From NCBI GenBank assembly GCA_000711775.1, contig ARYC01017607.1, forward strand, positions 26,696 to 90,695: DNA of 64,000 bases, written 5' to 3'. Of the stretch, positions 1-11,172 are shown in pieces; positions within the stretch are counted from its first letter, which is position 1; the number at the start of each line of letters is the position of its first letter. Origin of the DNA: Oxytricha trifallax. Taxonomy: Eukaryota > Ciliophora > Spirotrichea > Sporadotrichida > Oxytrichidae. The translations under genes were made by a program, and so were the position numbers. The notes below the pieces were generated by a model. It saw only the letters and a list, made by a program, of their open reading frames with translations. It did no database searches and had not been told where the DNA came from.

Positions 1-436
1 ACATGTTATATTTTATATTAAAATAATAAATCTAGGTATTCTATAGCATATTTTATACTTTAAACCTGTTTATCGGTAGAGTACCTTAATTATATTAATT
101 AGATTAAAAAAGAAAAATAAATATTGCATTACTTTTTTACATAGTTACATTTATTAATCTTCAATATATAATAAAATTAGTAAATTAAATATTTAATATA
201 AAAAAGTAGAAATCATAAAATCTTATTGCCGAACTAAAGAACAATATAGCAATTTTAATTTTAAATTATATAATTTTATTATTAAATGATTTCTATATAA
301 AAATTAATGCAATATTTATTTTTATTTTTTAGTCTAATTAATATAATTAAGGTACTCTACAGCAAAACAGGTTTAAAGTATAAAACATGCGATGGAGTAC
401 CTAGATTTATTATTTTAATATTTAAAATATAACATG
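1..436. repeat. Foldback (long terminal inverted repeat) element, family III
   Basis: The two ends are imperfect inverted copies of each other. The left arm begins ACATGTTATATTTTA at base 1, and its reverse complement ends near 433. The match continues inward through the shared TAGAGTACCTTAATTATATT segment for at least 150 bp on each side. The centre is AT-rich with no gene. The structure resembles a non-autonomous foldback or MITE element. The left boundary may be cut by the window edge. No second copy was seen here. Confidence 0.7.
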
Positions 437-469
437 TGTAAAATTGATTGATCAATTATTTCACCAAAA

Positions 470-945
470 ATCTCATATTTTGGCTTAGTCATGTGAAGAT
501 TCTCTGAATTTTATCTTTCTAAGTTGCTGTTTGATTGTTTCTATCTTACCATCACTTTAATTGTTTGGTTTAATTATTATTTAATATGCATGTTATCTGA
601 GACCTCCATTTATTTAAATTTGATCGAGATATAGCTGGATTCTTTACGTAGAATCTCTTTCATTCTTGCAGCTAAAGAAATCGTTTCTTGGAATGTCACT
701 CTCTATTATAATTGCAGCTAGTGCCCATATTTCCCGTGAAGTGTTTTCGTCTCTCCAATCTTCTCTCTCTCTCTGGAAAATATCCAAGAGTGCCTTGTAC
801 ATTTTCTAATGGGGAAGCTTACACTCTTTGCGCTTTGTTGAAATCAATTATATACTCTTAGAGGTTGGAAGTCCATCATTATATTTATATGCTTTAAGTC
901 TCATGAACGTAACCGAGCTCTTCTATTCAGTTAAAATAGTGAAAA
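470..945 (-). pseudogene. TBE 57-kDa kinase gene relic, C-terminal half
   Basis: Read on the minus strand, this segment matches the C-terminal third of the 57-kDa gene of the TBE at 33244-37332. Shared stretches include EDWRDEN, then an EIWALAAIIIESD segment, then PRND and CKNERDS, in the same order. In TBE kinases this region covers the part after the catalytic loop, with the conserved W-x-x-A-x-I-I-x-E helix. Several frameshifts separate the readable pieces and the HRD loop is lost, so the gene is dead. It continues from the relic at 1555-2150 after an unrelated insertion. It is closer to the 33244 element than to the 9335 element. Confidence 0.75.
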
Positions 946-1554
946 AATCGTGAATATACAAATGCTAAAATATAAAGAAAAATAATATAAATACTCAAAA
1001 GATTTTTTTAAATAATATTTATTAGAAATCTACTTGATTAATAAGATAATTATATATAATTGTGAATTGAATTATAAAAATTAATTTATTTTTGCTACCT
1101 GAGGATTTATTTAGAATTTATATGTTATAGTATGTTTATTAATAGTGAATAATAGAAATGAAATTTTATTTTAATGTCTATTTTTTATTAATATGTAAAA
1201 ATATGAATAATTTTCAAATAATTTGCTAATAAATGTAACAAATCTTTAAAATTAACAAATTTCAATATATAAAATAAATTAATTAACTAAAATATAAAAC
1301 AGTGTATAATTTAACTTTCATATAAGGGGAAAAGTAATTTGATATATATAGAGAATTTTAAATAAAAATATTTTAAAATTAGAATTATAAATTATAAATA
1401 TATAATAAAAATTGGCTCAAGTAGTAAAAATATAATATTTACTGCTTTCGTCCACTTTTAATATAATTAAATCAAAATCAAATAAATTTATAAAAAATAA
1501 TTATAATGAATGATTCACTTAAATTTTTTTTTATTTCTGTTGTCAGATATAAAT
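946..1554. other. AT-rich DNA interrupting the TBE relic
   Basis: About 600 bp of very AT-rich sequence lies exactly where the middle of the 57-kDa gene should be. The homologous part of the TBE at 33244 is continuous here. I see no open gene and no clear terminal repeats. It is either a later insertion or a completely decayed stretch. Confidence 0.45.
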
Positions 1555-2150
1555 TTTCTTGAAGTTATTTCAAGGAGGGGAAGCCTAAATGCTACATTTA
1601 ATATCCAAGTAAAATCGCATCTAGGAAAATAATGTAAAAATACGCCTGCTATCATTTAACTTTGCCTTTTAAAGAGCGTAATACTCATTAGCGAATTCCA
1701 TTTAGAACTTGTCATCAGCATGGAAGTAATTGAAAGGATATATTTTATAAGCATATTAGTCATCTCTAATAACTCTTTCTTCTATTTTATCCTCAAGTGA
1801 GAGGTAGCTTTCAATACAAGAAACTATGTCTATAATTCTTAAGATAGGAATCTTCATTGCCTCGATTTTATTTATAATTTTATTGATCTCTGAGACTGAG
1901 AGGTTCTTAACTGCTTTATTCATTTTGACTTATTTCTCTACCTCAACCCTAAGAGACTCAGCTATATTTCTTGACCTTTTTTTGAGGAATCTTCTTCCTG
2001 TAGGTTCATAAATAAACACTATGCTTTGATTGTGTTTTTTTTAAATAAATAATAATGTGTCTTGAAAGAGAATTAGGCTTCTCACAGAACTCACCGATAT
2101 ACTGAGCTTCCTTCTTTCAATGCTAAAGATATAGACGAAGCATATAGTTG
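1555..2150 (-). pseudogene. TBE 57-kDa gene relic, zinc-finger to kinase N-lobe part
   Basis: On the minus strand this aligns base by base with about 36090-36640 in the second TBE. It starts in the second zinc finger (C-x2-C with EKPNSLSRH following), passes through a basic linker (FLKKRSRN), and reaches the kinase N-lobe with ESYLSLEDK and DDQYAYKIYPFNY. The Lys of AYK is the likely ATP-site lysine. TAA/TAG codons read as Gln are needed. The upper end stops near 2150 without a terminal repeat, so the element was truncated or eroded. The plus-strand ORF at 1826-2011 is a shadow of this gene. Confidence 0.8.
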
Positions 2151-2194
2151 TGGATTTTATTTTTAATTAGTAAAGCGAAATTTAAATCATACTC

Positions 2195-3440
2195 TAGATA
2201 AATTTCTCGAGCTTTATATGCTCTCTTAACCATTCTAATTAAAATGGTATATTTGCAATTTGATAAGTTAATTTAAAATAAATTCATTTAATCGAAATAT
2301 TCAGAATTTTCTTAAGAAACTGCTCATTTCTCAATTAAAACGTGCAAAGCTGAATAAAGCAGTTTCTTTATTCATTTATATATATATATATATCATTTTG
2401 AAAAATGATATTAAATTCTATTGAGCTTCATTGATGTCAGATATTTCCAATTTTTAATTTCCTAAACTCTATATAAGAGCAAGGCTTTAAATAAAAAAAA
2501 AATGTGCTAATTTATAAAAGTGAATAATCATAACTAATTTACAGAATACAACCTTGATAACAATGAGTGATGCGCAGATTGAGTTGATTAAAAAGAATTT
2601 AATTGCAAAAACGAATTTCACATACCATCAATCGTTTTTAACAATAAAGACATTTCTTATAAGAATAAAGGAATAAATTATATATTCTATCTTATTTTTA
2701 AGATAGTAGCAGACTATCATATGGGAATGAAAATTTAAATTATCTCTTAAGGGTAAAGCTTATTAAATATTATAAGTCACTTTCATGAATCGACCTTAAC
2801 TTGAAGAAAATCTTTTCGTTTAGGATCTTTTATTTATTCATAATATATTTAAAGGTGACGTTGCTTTATATACTTTACAAAGTTCAATGGAAGAACTTCA
2901 ATTAATTTAACAAAGCTATATTATTCACGATCTTACATGCTTGCTTGCATTTACTTACCTTACAATGTTAATCTCTTAAAACATCGTTAGAATATAGTTT
3001 ACTCACTCATTTAAAGAATGTACTGATTAAAGCAATATTGATTTTTAAGAAAATTGTTCTTTAGATTTTCATATTCCAATAAATAGTCAAATCACTTTTT
3101 TTTAGATAGTTGAGCAGCATCTCGTCACTACAAAGGAAATGCAGTGATAGAGAAATGTAGAGAATTTGAAATTGAATAAGCTCTAGAAATGAAATTGAGC
3201 CGAAACGTCGTCAAAGTCTCGAAATGTGTTGTTGCAAACTGACATTTTCTACGAAAGCTGAATATGCTCTCTCAACCATTTTAAGTTCAATGATATTTTC
3301 TCAGTTTGGTGAGCTCGATTAAAACCAAATTGCCTAGTGAATGAATTTAAGCGCAAATATTTAAGTAGTTACTTGAGAAGCTGCAAATGAATAATGCAAG
3401 TTGAGTTTTATAACTATTTTCATGATTCATTGATATCATT
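2195..3440. repeat. Diverged relic of the AT-rich array repeat
   Basis: The stretch 3075-3235 matches part of the 1.43-kb array unit, for example 43810-43980. Both run CATTCCAATAAATA, then GAG-AGCAT-TCGTC, AAAGGAAATGCA, AGAGAATTT, and AGCCGAAAC-TCAAAGTC. Weaker matches extend upstream, including TATATACTTTACAAAG near 2870. Segments 2205-2440 and 3258-3440 are themselves direct repeats about 1,053 bp apart, so this looks like slightly more than one unit of an old tandem array. The GC-rich segment of the modern array is absent. No gene was seen. Confidence 0.7.
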
Positions 3441-4951
3441 TTAGAAGAAGAGACTATTTATTATTATTTGTAATATATATTAATAAAAATATATTAAATA
3501 AATATGATTGAATTTCTTTTTATTTAATCTTTTTTTTTTGTTTTTTATTTATTTATTTTTATTTACATATATTGATTTGTTTAATTTTTTTTTTATGTTT
3601 TATTAAACCACATGATATTTATAGTTTTTTTATTTATTTTGACAATTTTAATAGCAGACGTGCTCTTGTCACTTGCTCATTATTAGGAAGAATATCTGTG
3701 TTAAAGACTAAAATCTAAAATATAAATTGATTTATAAAAATTTATGAAATAAACATTATTTTTAAAAATCCATTTTTAGAGTATTACTTTTAGATTATTA
3801 AATATATGAAGATAATAATGAATCTTTTTAATAATATATATAAATAAATTGAGAGTAACCTTCAATTTATGAAAAGTAGAAATATTTAACAATTTTCATT
3901 ATTTTTGCTTTTGTTTTAATGCGATATAAATTAGAATCTGAATACATACCTTTTATAAATTTATAATATTCATAAGTTTTCAGTAATAATTATATTTACA
4001 TTAATATCATGAATTTTATAAAAAATATAAGTTAATTTACAAATATTTCTTTTTTACTTTTCTTTCTGATATTGAATCCTGATTTTGTTAATTATTATAT
4101 AGTTAAGCCATCATATATACTTAAATTTATATAATCAGTAATTTCAATAAATTTGAAATGAATCTTATTTGCATTTTCAATAATCTTATTAATAAAAGTT
4201 AATATAGTTTTATTCATTGAGTAAAATTATATTAACTTGAATTATATTAATAAAACAATTGTAAACTTAATGAATTCAAACATTAAAAAAAGTGGGTCTA
4301 GAGTAAGAAAAATTTTCTACTTTTGCTAATCTTTTGAACGCCTTAATGTTTATACATTTAATTAAAATGTTATTATAATCTATGTTGTTATGTTTTTAGC
4401 TATGTTCATATTTGAATAATTACTTTTCCAATTCACTTATTCAACTTAAATTTGATAAATATATTAATCAAGTTTTCAATTATATTTTTCATAGTAATTT
4501 AATATGAATATTGAAATAAAGTTACAAAATTAAAATTAACATTAAAAAACTAAAAAGACTTTTATTTAAGAAAAGAAGTAACAAACATCTATTACACAAA
4601 AAAATAGTTTATTAAACCAATCTTTATATTTGTTGAGAATTTATTCAGAAATTAAAAAATAGATAAGCAATCTATTGTTTTTTAGACATAGAGAGATTCA
4701 TTATATTCTTAAGAAAAATTGACATTAATATATAATTTATATTTTAGTATCATTTTAAGTGATGTAAATGTAACTCTCCAAGCTACTAAATAATATAACT
4801 CATGTAATTGAAATCATACTTGTTCATTATTCAAAATATTGAAATTTATTAATGTGAGGAATTAAAAAGATATTTATATATTGAATACTACATTTAAAAT
4901 TTCTATTTTTTCTAAGTATTTTTATTTAATAAATCCAAAAGTTAGAAACAC
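3441..4951. other. AT-rich gene-less stretch
   Basis: Extremely AT-rich DNA with long T and A runs (for example around 3530-3600). I see no convincing frame, RNA gene or repeat. It is probably germline-limited spacer or IES. Confidence 0.5.
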
Positions 4952-5578
4952 TCACCCACCTAAACCTCTTTATTAACTTAGAAACTTTGAAGTTTCAAAT
5001 AAAAAATTAATTACTTCAATTTTCTAGAAAATATAAAATACCGAAAAAGAATATATTTTATGGACTTATTAAATAAATAACTCTAAATTAAATTTGGCTG
5101 TGTATTACTTATTTAATAAATGAGTATTTTTATATATTAATTGAATTAAAATTTAATATAAATATATCAAGAGGAGTCTCAAAATTTCAAATATAATATA
5201 TTGAAATCTTAATTTCGGACTTACTGTCGAGACGGTTGATCGACTGATCAATTCTGATAGGAAAGGGGGTTCAAAACTCAGGGTTCGCTGATATTTGTAC
5301 CTGGTAAAAAAAATGGGATACTCCTCTGGAGCTGGTATGACATTAAATGGCAGCACATGTCCCGGTTCGAAAATCCTGAGTGGCTACAAGGAAGAAAGGA
5401 CATGAGTTAGAACTACGGTCGGTTACCACAACTGATGTTTCCGAAGGGGTGGCCAGTAGGAAGTACCTTCAGCATTATTTCCCTGAATATTAATTTCCTA
5501 ATAACTTTACTAATTAACTATAATGAAATTTCTTAATTTAAGATTTTAAGATTATTATTAACTCTCCTTTTTTGACAT
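4952..5578 (-). CDS. Unrecognised gene, 5' MDS candidate (208 aa open frame)
   Basis: In the ciliate code this is one TGA-free frame of 208 codons beginning with ATG at 5578 (MSKKESQQQSQ) and ending at TGA 4952-4954. The first two thirds have ordinary protein composition (for example SYWPPLRKHQLWQP, FEPGHVLPFNV and PAPEEYPIFF) and coincide with a local rise in GC between about 5195 and 5490. Below 5195 the frame runs into AT-rich DNA and becomes Leu/Ile/Tyr-rich, so the true segment may end there at an IES. I do not recognise the family. A chance open frame this long is unlikely but possible. Confidence 0.5.
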
Positions 5579-6339
5579 TCGAAGGTCAAGAAAATAAAAC
5601 AATCATATAATCGATCTTAAATTAGAAAATATTTGAATATAGAGTTTTTTTATTTATTCATACTTAAGGCTTTAATATACTGAAAAGGTCGATTCAGACA
5701 TCACTTGATGAAAGCTTTCTTAATGAAAAAATTCTTTTCTATAATTACAAGTCTTAAAATAGGAAAATTAAATTTTTATTTTCATAAAATTAAATAAAAA
5801 TCAATGATTAATAATTACTTATTAGTATCCGTATTTAAAGAAAGTCTAGCACTAGCATTGGCTTTAATGAAACTACAGCTACATTTGATTTTTATAGAAA
5901 TATTACATAATTGTGATAAAAATTTTACATACTGTAACCAAGAAAACTTTTTTATATAAAATATTATCATCTAAAAATTAATTGAATCTTAACAACAAGT
6001 ATTAAGAGTATTATTTATGTTTTATTTTAGGTTCTGTTAAAGACTTACATCAGCTCATTGAATTCTATATTTAAACTATGATAACACCCCACTTAGACCA
6101 CTATATGACTTGTATATTAATGACATCAAATATGTTTCTTAATATATTTTATATGATTATTATAAGCAAAAATTGAAATTTAGATTTTTTCTTTATTGAT
6201 AATTTTAATATTGAAAAAATATAATGTATAAAGCATAGATTTGAATGAATAGTAACTCCAAAAACTATTGATGTTTAATGAGTAATCTCAATAAATTTTA
6301 CATATTATTGTTTCATACTAAAATCAAACCATCAATCTT
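5579..6339. other. AT-rich gene-less stretch
   Basis: AT-rich spacer with no feature that I can support. Confidence 0.5.
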
Positions 6340-7062
6340 TAGTCGTGAAGTAGACGTGTCAGAAATGAAATTACGTGGCAATCAATGAAGTGGCAGTCGT
6401 GAATAAAAAAACTCCGAAAAAACCAATCTACGCTACTGCCTCGCTTCACCCTTAATTAAGATGTTAAACCAGATAACCCAATAGAACAGAGCTCAAGAAA
6501 ACCATTATATCTGCAGGTGTGGTGAAAACTCTTTCTGGTCCCACGTCCTTTCGCTGTGGTAGCTTCAGCACCCTAATCAAGTGTGGGCGAAAATTACTTA
6601 TCTTTGGCTAGTATGGTTTTCGTCATCTCATTTTTGAAAGCTGAGCACCACCTTCATCCTGCTCTTTATTACCTAGGAAACTGAACTAAAGCCAGGTAAC
6701 TCATCTAATGCAGGGAATTATAGGACTCAAGCCAACTCGAAGAGTGAATAGCTGGCAGATTGAACCCCAACGGCTGGCTCTTAATGCCTTGCACCCAGAA
6801 ATCCTCTATCTACCCTCGATTGGCATTAGTGTAATAGAAAGCTCTATTAGAATGTCCTTAGTGAGATTGATACCTGACCTAGCAATTATCTTTCTAATTC
6901 CAAAAACTATTAAATATTGTTTTGTTTTAGGATTTGTAAAATTTTGTATATGTTTATTGAAGAATTTAAGGAATAAAATACTAGAATTTAAAATAGGAAG
7001 CAAATAAGTGAAAAATGTATTCATCATTTATACGAAACTTATTAATTATAAATTTTTATTTT
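6340..7062 (+). CDS. GC-richer coding-like island, interrupted by TGA
   Basis: A GC-richer island in AT-rich DNA. Plus-strand frame: after a TGA near 6368, an open stretch of about 90 codons includes NKKTPKKPIYATASLHP and KKTIISAGVVKTLSGPTSFR and stops at TGA 6640-6642. The same frame then stays open for about 140 more codons (PTRRVNSWQIEPQRLALNA and onward). The minus strand also has a 109-codon frame here (7027 to about 6699), so strand is not certain. I do not recognise the product. It could be one MDS with a nonsense change, two MDSs, or a germline pseudogene. Confidence 0.3.
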
Positions 7063-8395
7063 TTAAAGTACAATTTTACAACGGAAGCAATAATAACTAA
7101 AAATATTCTTGATGCAACTTTACAATAGACTAAATTACATAAAATTAAAGCATATTATTAATTTTTTAAGGCTATAACTAAATCTGTTTATAAATCGTTT
7201 AAATTTTAGTTGATACTTATCTTGATATAATAATAATGAGTATTCATAAAAATTTACTTTATCATTAAAGCTAAAAATAAACTGAAGGCTAAAAATTTTT
7301 TGGTACTTCAATAAGTTATATCTTTAGCTTAAACTAATGATTATTTTTCTCGAATTTACAAATTTATAAGATGATAGTAGCTGTATCTGGGAAACATAAA
7401 CTATAAAATCCCTTAAAATTTTATTAATCCATATTTTTATTTTTAAGTCATACTAATATGCTTTGAATTCACAACTTATTGAATGTATATTTATTATTTT
7501 TTATATTATTTATATCATCTTAACTTTAATGATTGATAAATAAACAGATTTAAATATGCTAGTCAATTGGAAACAAACTAACAAAAGATACTCTTTTTAA
7601 AATGCAAGATAAAAATCTATTTTGTGATTTTTTTGGGATTATCTTTTATTATAATGACAACCTGATTAATATATCTACAATATGATAAGAAAATGAAGAT
7701 TATAAGTTATTTATAAATTAAAAAAAAATTAATTATATGTTCAGAATAGACTAGACTCTTATTAATGCTCAAGCAGTGTCAAATATAAGCAAATGGCTTC
7801 TTTCTTTCAAATATATAAATACGATTTTCTCTATAAATTTATATTTATTAATAAATTATAGATAAATTAGTGATAGAATATTTTATTTTAAGCCTAGTAG
7901 ATAGACTAGTCAAAAAAGAACTGCATATAAAATAAGACTTCTTATCGATTTAACAATTAAATTTTTTATTGTTTTATGCTATTTTTTAATTTGTTGAGCA
8001 GCTATAAATTAATTCTCTGTGAAAGTCAGTCAATAACAAGAATAAAGAAAGGAAAAATATTATTTTAGCATCTAAAATAGATCAATATTTTTTTATCATA
8101 TTTATTCTAGTTTTTAAAGACTATTCTTCTATAAATCTTATTATTTAATAATTAGAAAATTTCCCAAAAATCAAGTGGTGAAATGTTAACGTAAATAAAC
8201 ACAATAGCAAGAATTTAAAAAGAACAAATAAAACCCCATTAATAAATGTTGAAAAGGCGAAAAAGGTAATATTGAATCTTTAATAATAAATAAATAGCAC
8301 AATTTATGATAGATGTTTATTATAATTATAGTAAGTTTACAATTAAACTCTAACAATTAATATTGAAAATAGACATTCTCAATCTAACTGAAACT
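7063..8395. other. AT-rich gene-less stretch
   Basis: AT-rich spacer. No gene, RNA or strong repeat recognised. Confidence 0.5.
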
Positions 8396-8399
8396 AATC

Positions 8400-8873
8400 A
8401 ACCCTGCTTTATCAATGAACGATACTGAATCAGAGAATTAAGCCTCACAGCTCTAAATGGCGACCTCCCTTAGACAGTGATCTGATCCAGGTTGATGAGA
8501 AAATACACAGGCACTACCTGAGACGTCCGGTGAAGATGCCGTTAAGCCAGTACTACCAGTGGGGGGCCTTGCAGACATGGTTGCAGAAGGAGTGGAGGTG
8601 AAGCCATTGACCTATTTGACATTTACTGTAACACCATTACAAGCATCTACATCGTATGGCTGCCATAAATTTCTAGTTACCTTGTATGGTATAACGATAG
8701 TGTGACCATCTCTAGCGATAAAGACAATACTTGTGACTCTTTGAGATAGTTGGAAGGTTGATGATAGCGTATTTCAAGTAGTTCTTGGTGCATTGTGATT
8801 AAGAAGAGCAAGATGTAGTAACTCCATTTGCGCTGAGGCTATTAGCATAGACGCAAGGAACTGAAAGAGTATT
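8400..8873 (-). CDS. YHYH-like gene, 3' MDS candidate (locus A)
   Basis: Minus-strand coding segment, paralogous to 38340-38800. Differences between the two copies fall mostly at third codon positions of the minus frame (for example within ARDGHTIV versus SKDGHMIV, and YDVDACNGVTVN versus CDVDVCNGIPVN), which supports coding on this strand. The DGH...DVD-x-CNG pattern resembles secreted YHYH-domain proteins as I remember them; this is a family guess. The first part reads in one frame from 8873 and the DGH part in another, with the switch near 8720-8760 in both paralogues. That suggests a shared frameshift or a missed intron. The 5' part of the gene lies at 13596-14520, beyond the TBE-bearing IES. 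Confidence 0.45.
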
Positions 8874-9334
8874 ATCGATCATAAATCTTTGAAAATATAA
8901 AATCATCATAATTCATAAATTAACAGAATAAAAATGATATTCGTTCATTAAAAATGAATAACTAAAGTCTTTAACATCACTTCTCTTTTAGGTAAGTAGC
9001 TTAATTTTTTCTACATATCTATTTAAAATCAACAAATTTATTAGCATTTATCTCAATAATATAATAGATTATTTCCTAACTATTACATTTCGAAAGATAA
9101 AGATAGTGAATTTGTTATGATTTTTACTTTAAATACCAATAGTACCGATAAAAGAAAGTGATTTAAATGTACTTCTCATTTTTCTGCTGCTAGACCTATC
9201 TTATCCCATATATGAGTATAAAAAACAAAAACAGTTTTTCGCTAAAATAGAACATTTTAGGAAAACTAAAAATAATAAAATGTTTCATGAAATAAAAGAA
9301 GGACAGTTAGAAAATTAAAATGCAAAATGTGAAT

Positions 9335-9419
9335 CAAAACCCCAAAACCCCTTAGTGAGGTTTATAAGTGCTTTGATTAGTAGGGTAAAGTTGGGGTTTT
9401 ATTAGGGTTAGTAGAGAAA
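9335..9419 (+). repeat. TBE copy 1 left terminal inverted repeat
   Basis: The 85 bp are the perfect reverse complement of 13370-13454. The outer 17 bp are C4A4 telomere-type repeat; a CCTTAGTGAGG block follows. Confidence 0.97.
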
Positions 9420-9436
9420 TTAGGCCAGTTTGCAAA

Positions 9437-10501
9437 ATGAGAAATAGAAATTAGCGTATTTTGGGGTCTATTTATGATGAGAAATATTTAGATTTACTGC
9501 TTAAGCTTAGGTATGGTGCGAGTATTAATATAGACTTACTCAAACCAGTTATGAATTATGCTGCTATAGCAAAGCTCCTGCGCAAGAGTGCCTCAACAGT
9601 TAGGTATCATTGCTTGTTAGCTATTTAGCATTTCAATTCTGGTTCTTGATAACATCCTGTAAGAAAATAAAAGTTCTCTTAGCACCATATTGAATATCTC
9701 TGCGATTCTAAGACTCTTAAGTATTGGGCACATTTCCCACTTGACTAGCGAGCTGTGATGTTTCATCGCAAGTTTCCTGACATGCGTATCTCACCATAGA
9801 CTATCGCAAATATTTATTGAAGGAATGGTATTACCTTCAAGACTGTCAACAGAGTGAAGAGAGTGATTGACTTTACTCTGCCATTTTATAGTAATAATTT
9901 AAACTATATATATGATTAAATGCAGAGGTATGTTGATAATAACATCAAGTTCATACACGCTGATGAAGCTGTGTTTACGTTCAACACCTTTAATAATAAG
10001 TCTTGGTACAAAAAGTACGATAATATAGAAGTGTATGACTAAAAGGTTAAGGTCGTCACTCACGCAATTTTGGCTGGTATCAGCGAAGATTCAGGCTTAG
10101 AAACTTATGTTATTCATCCTCGCCCTATTAAGCGAGAGCAGTATATAGAGTTCTTACATAAGCTAAGAGATAAGTACAACGATCAAGAGATCATCCTGTT
10201 TGTTGATAACCTCTCAGTTCATAAGACTAAGGAATCTAAGAAAGCTTATGAAGAATAAAAGATAACTCATGTGTATAACGTTCCTTACAGTCCTCAATTT
10301 AATGGAATCGAATTCTATTGGAGTTAGATTAAGACTCACTACAAGAAACTCTTGCTGTATCACCTAATGCATGATCTACCAATCGACACACTAGACTTAA
10401 TACAGAGTAGTTGCAAGAGAGTCGGTAAAGACTAGACTACGATATGTGCAAGGAAAGGAAGAATGAATGTTTATTAATAAGTGTTAGACTTAAATGAATG
10501 A
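9437..10501 (+). pseudogene. TBE 42-kDa DDE transposase (two in-frame TGAs)
   Basis: This 354-codon frame encodes the Tc1/mariner-type transposase of TBE elements, which catalyses cut-and-paste movement and in these ciliates is linked to germline DNA elimination. The catalytic triad is visible: Asp176 in FIHADEAVF, Asp257 in ILFVDNLSVHKT and Glu292 in PYSPQFNGIEFYW. The spacing of 34 residues between the last two gives DD34E. The N-terminal part contains a helix-turn-helix-like AAIAKLLRKSASTVRYH. TAA/TAG must be read as Gln. Two TGAs interrupt it, at 9647-9649 (Gln in copy 3) and 9818-9820 (Arg in copy 3), so this copy is probably inactive. The stop TGA at 10499-10501 is conserved in all three copies. 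Only six bases separate it from the convergent 22-kDa gene. Confidence 0.93.
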
Positions 10502-10507
10502 ATTATT

Positions 10508-11172
10508 TCACATATCAAACGAACTCTTAAATGGATTCGGCTTCTCTTTCTTTTCTTCCTCTGGTGCTATACTAGGACCCATGTTTCTTCTCTTTGTACC
10601 AGCACCAGCATCTATGTTCATTTCATCAGACTTTTAAACTTCATTATAAAGTCTCTTGCTAACTTAATGAATGGTTTGAGACTTTCTCTCTCTGTGAACC
10701 TTTGCATTCTCTTTCATTAGAAATATACCAGTTCCAGGTTTCCCTAAAAAGCTATAAATCAAAGCTTACTAGAGAGATAAGGATGCCTCTTAAGCTCTGC
10801 TAGCCACGTCTCGCTTATTAGTATTCCTTGCTTCTTTTAATCTTCAGGAGAAATAGAGAAGCGTTTCTTATGAGTTTCTTCTATAATTTATCTCAAATAA
10901 TCCTCTTTGATTGTACCAAGAACACCAAAGAAGAAGTTTCTTTCAGGCAATTTATTTGAGAGTTACTTCTTGCTAGGAAGGTAAATAACCACTTCATCAT
11001 CTTTCATTGCATCCTCGTAGAGATTTGTGACTGAAATCTCTGGGTAGTTAGGTATTTCAATCAGTTTGATTTCTATGTTTTTAAAAGCTTTCTTCTCCTC
11101 GCAGAGTATTGCTTTTAAGAATGATATTTTAGTACCTTCCATCTTTGGAAGGAATAGACCAACTGTATACAT
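10508..11172 (-). CDS. TBE 22-kDa protein gene with one 26-nt intron
   Basis: Conserved TBE accessory protein of unknown function. ATG at 11172 is the first Met after an in-frame TGA. Exon 1 (11172-10770) encodes MYTVGLFLPKMEG, a conserved PNYPE segment, then LPSKKQLSNKLPERNFFFGVL. Exon 2 (10743-10508) encodes KPGTGIFLMKE, then DEMNIDAGAGTKRRN, and ends near NPFKSSFDM. Removing the GT-AG intron 10744-10769 gives 212 aa without a break; without splicing the frame ends at TGA 10759-10761. Copies at 34479 and 61218 share the layout. The C-terminal tail is basic and Glu-rich. No catalytic motif is recognised. This is the only unbroken gene of the element. Confidence 0.85.
10744..10769 (-). other. 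26-nt spliceosomal intron candidate in the 22-kDa gene
   Basis: It begins GTAAG and ends TTTTAG on the minus strand. Excision joins TCT-A to GG-AAA and keeps the frame (LS then RKPGTG). The same position in copy 2 (34715-34740) has another 26-nt GT...AG interval that also restores frame. In copy 3 (61452-61477) the interval is again 26 nt but the acceptor reads AT instead of AG. Confidence 0.75.

Noticed and set aside
1826..2011. Plus-strand membrane-like ORF
   Set aside because: It is antisense to the TBE 57-kDa relic, which matches copy 2 over several hundred bases on the minus strand.
5358..5376. tRNA B-box-like GGTTCGAAAATCC
   Set aside because: It has an extra A, no A box at the right distance and no cloverleaf; the island is better explained by the minus-strand frame.
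9335..9351. Macronuclear chromosome end at the C4A4 repeats
   Set aside because: The repeats are exactly the outer 17 bp of a TBE inverted repeat with an AAT target duplication, mirrored at 13454, so they are transposon ends.
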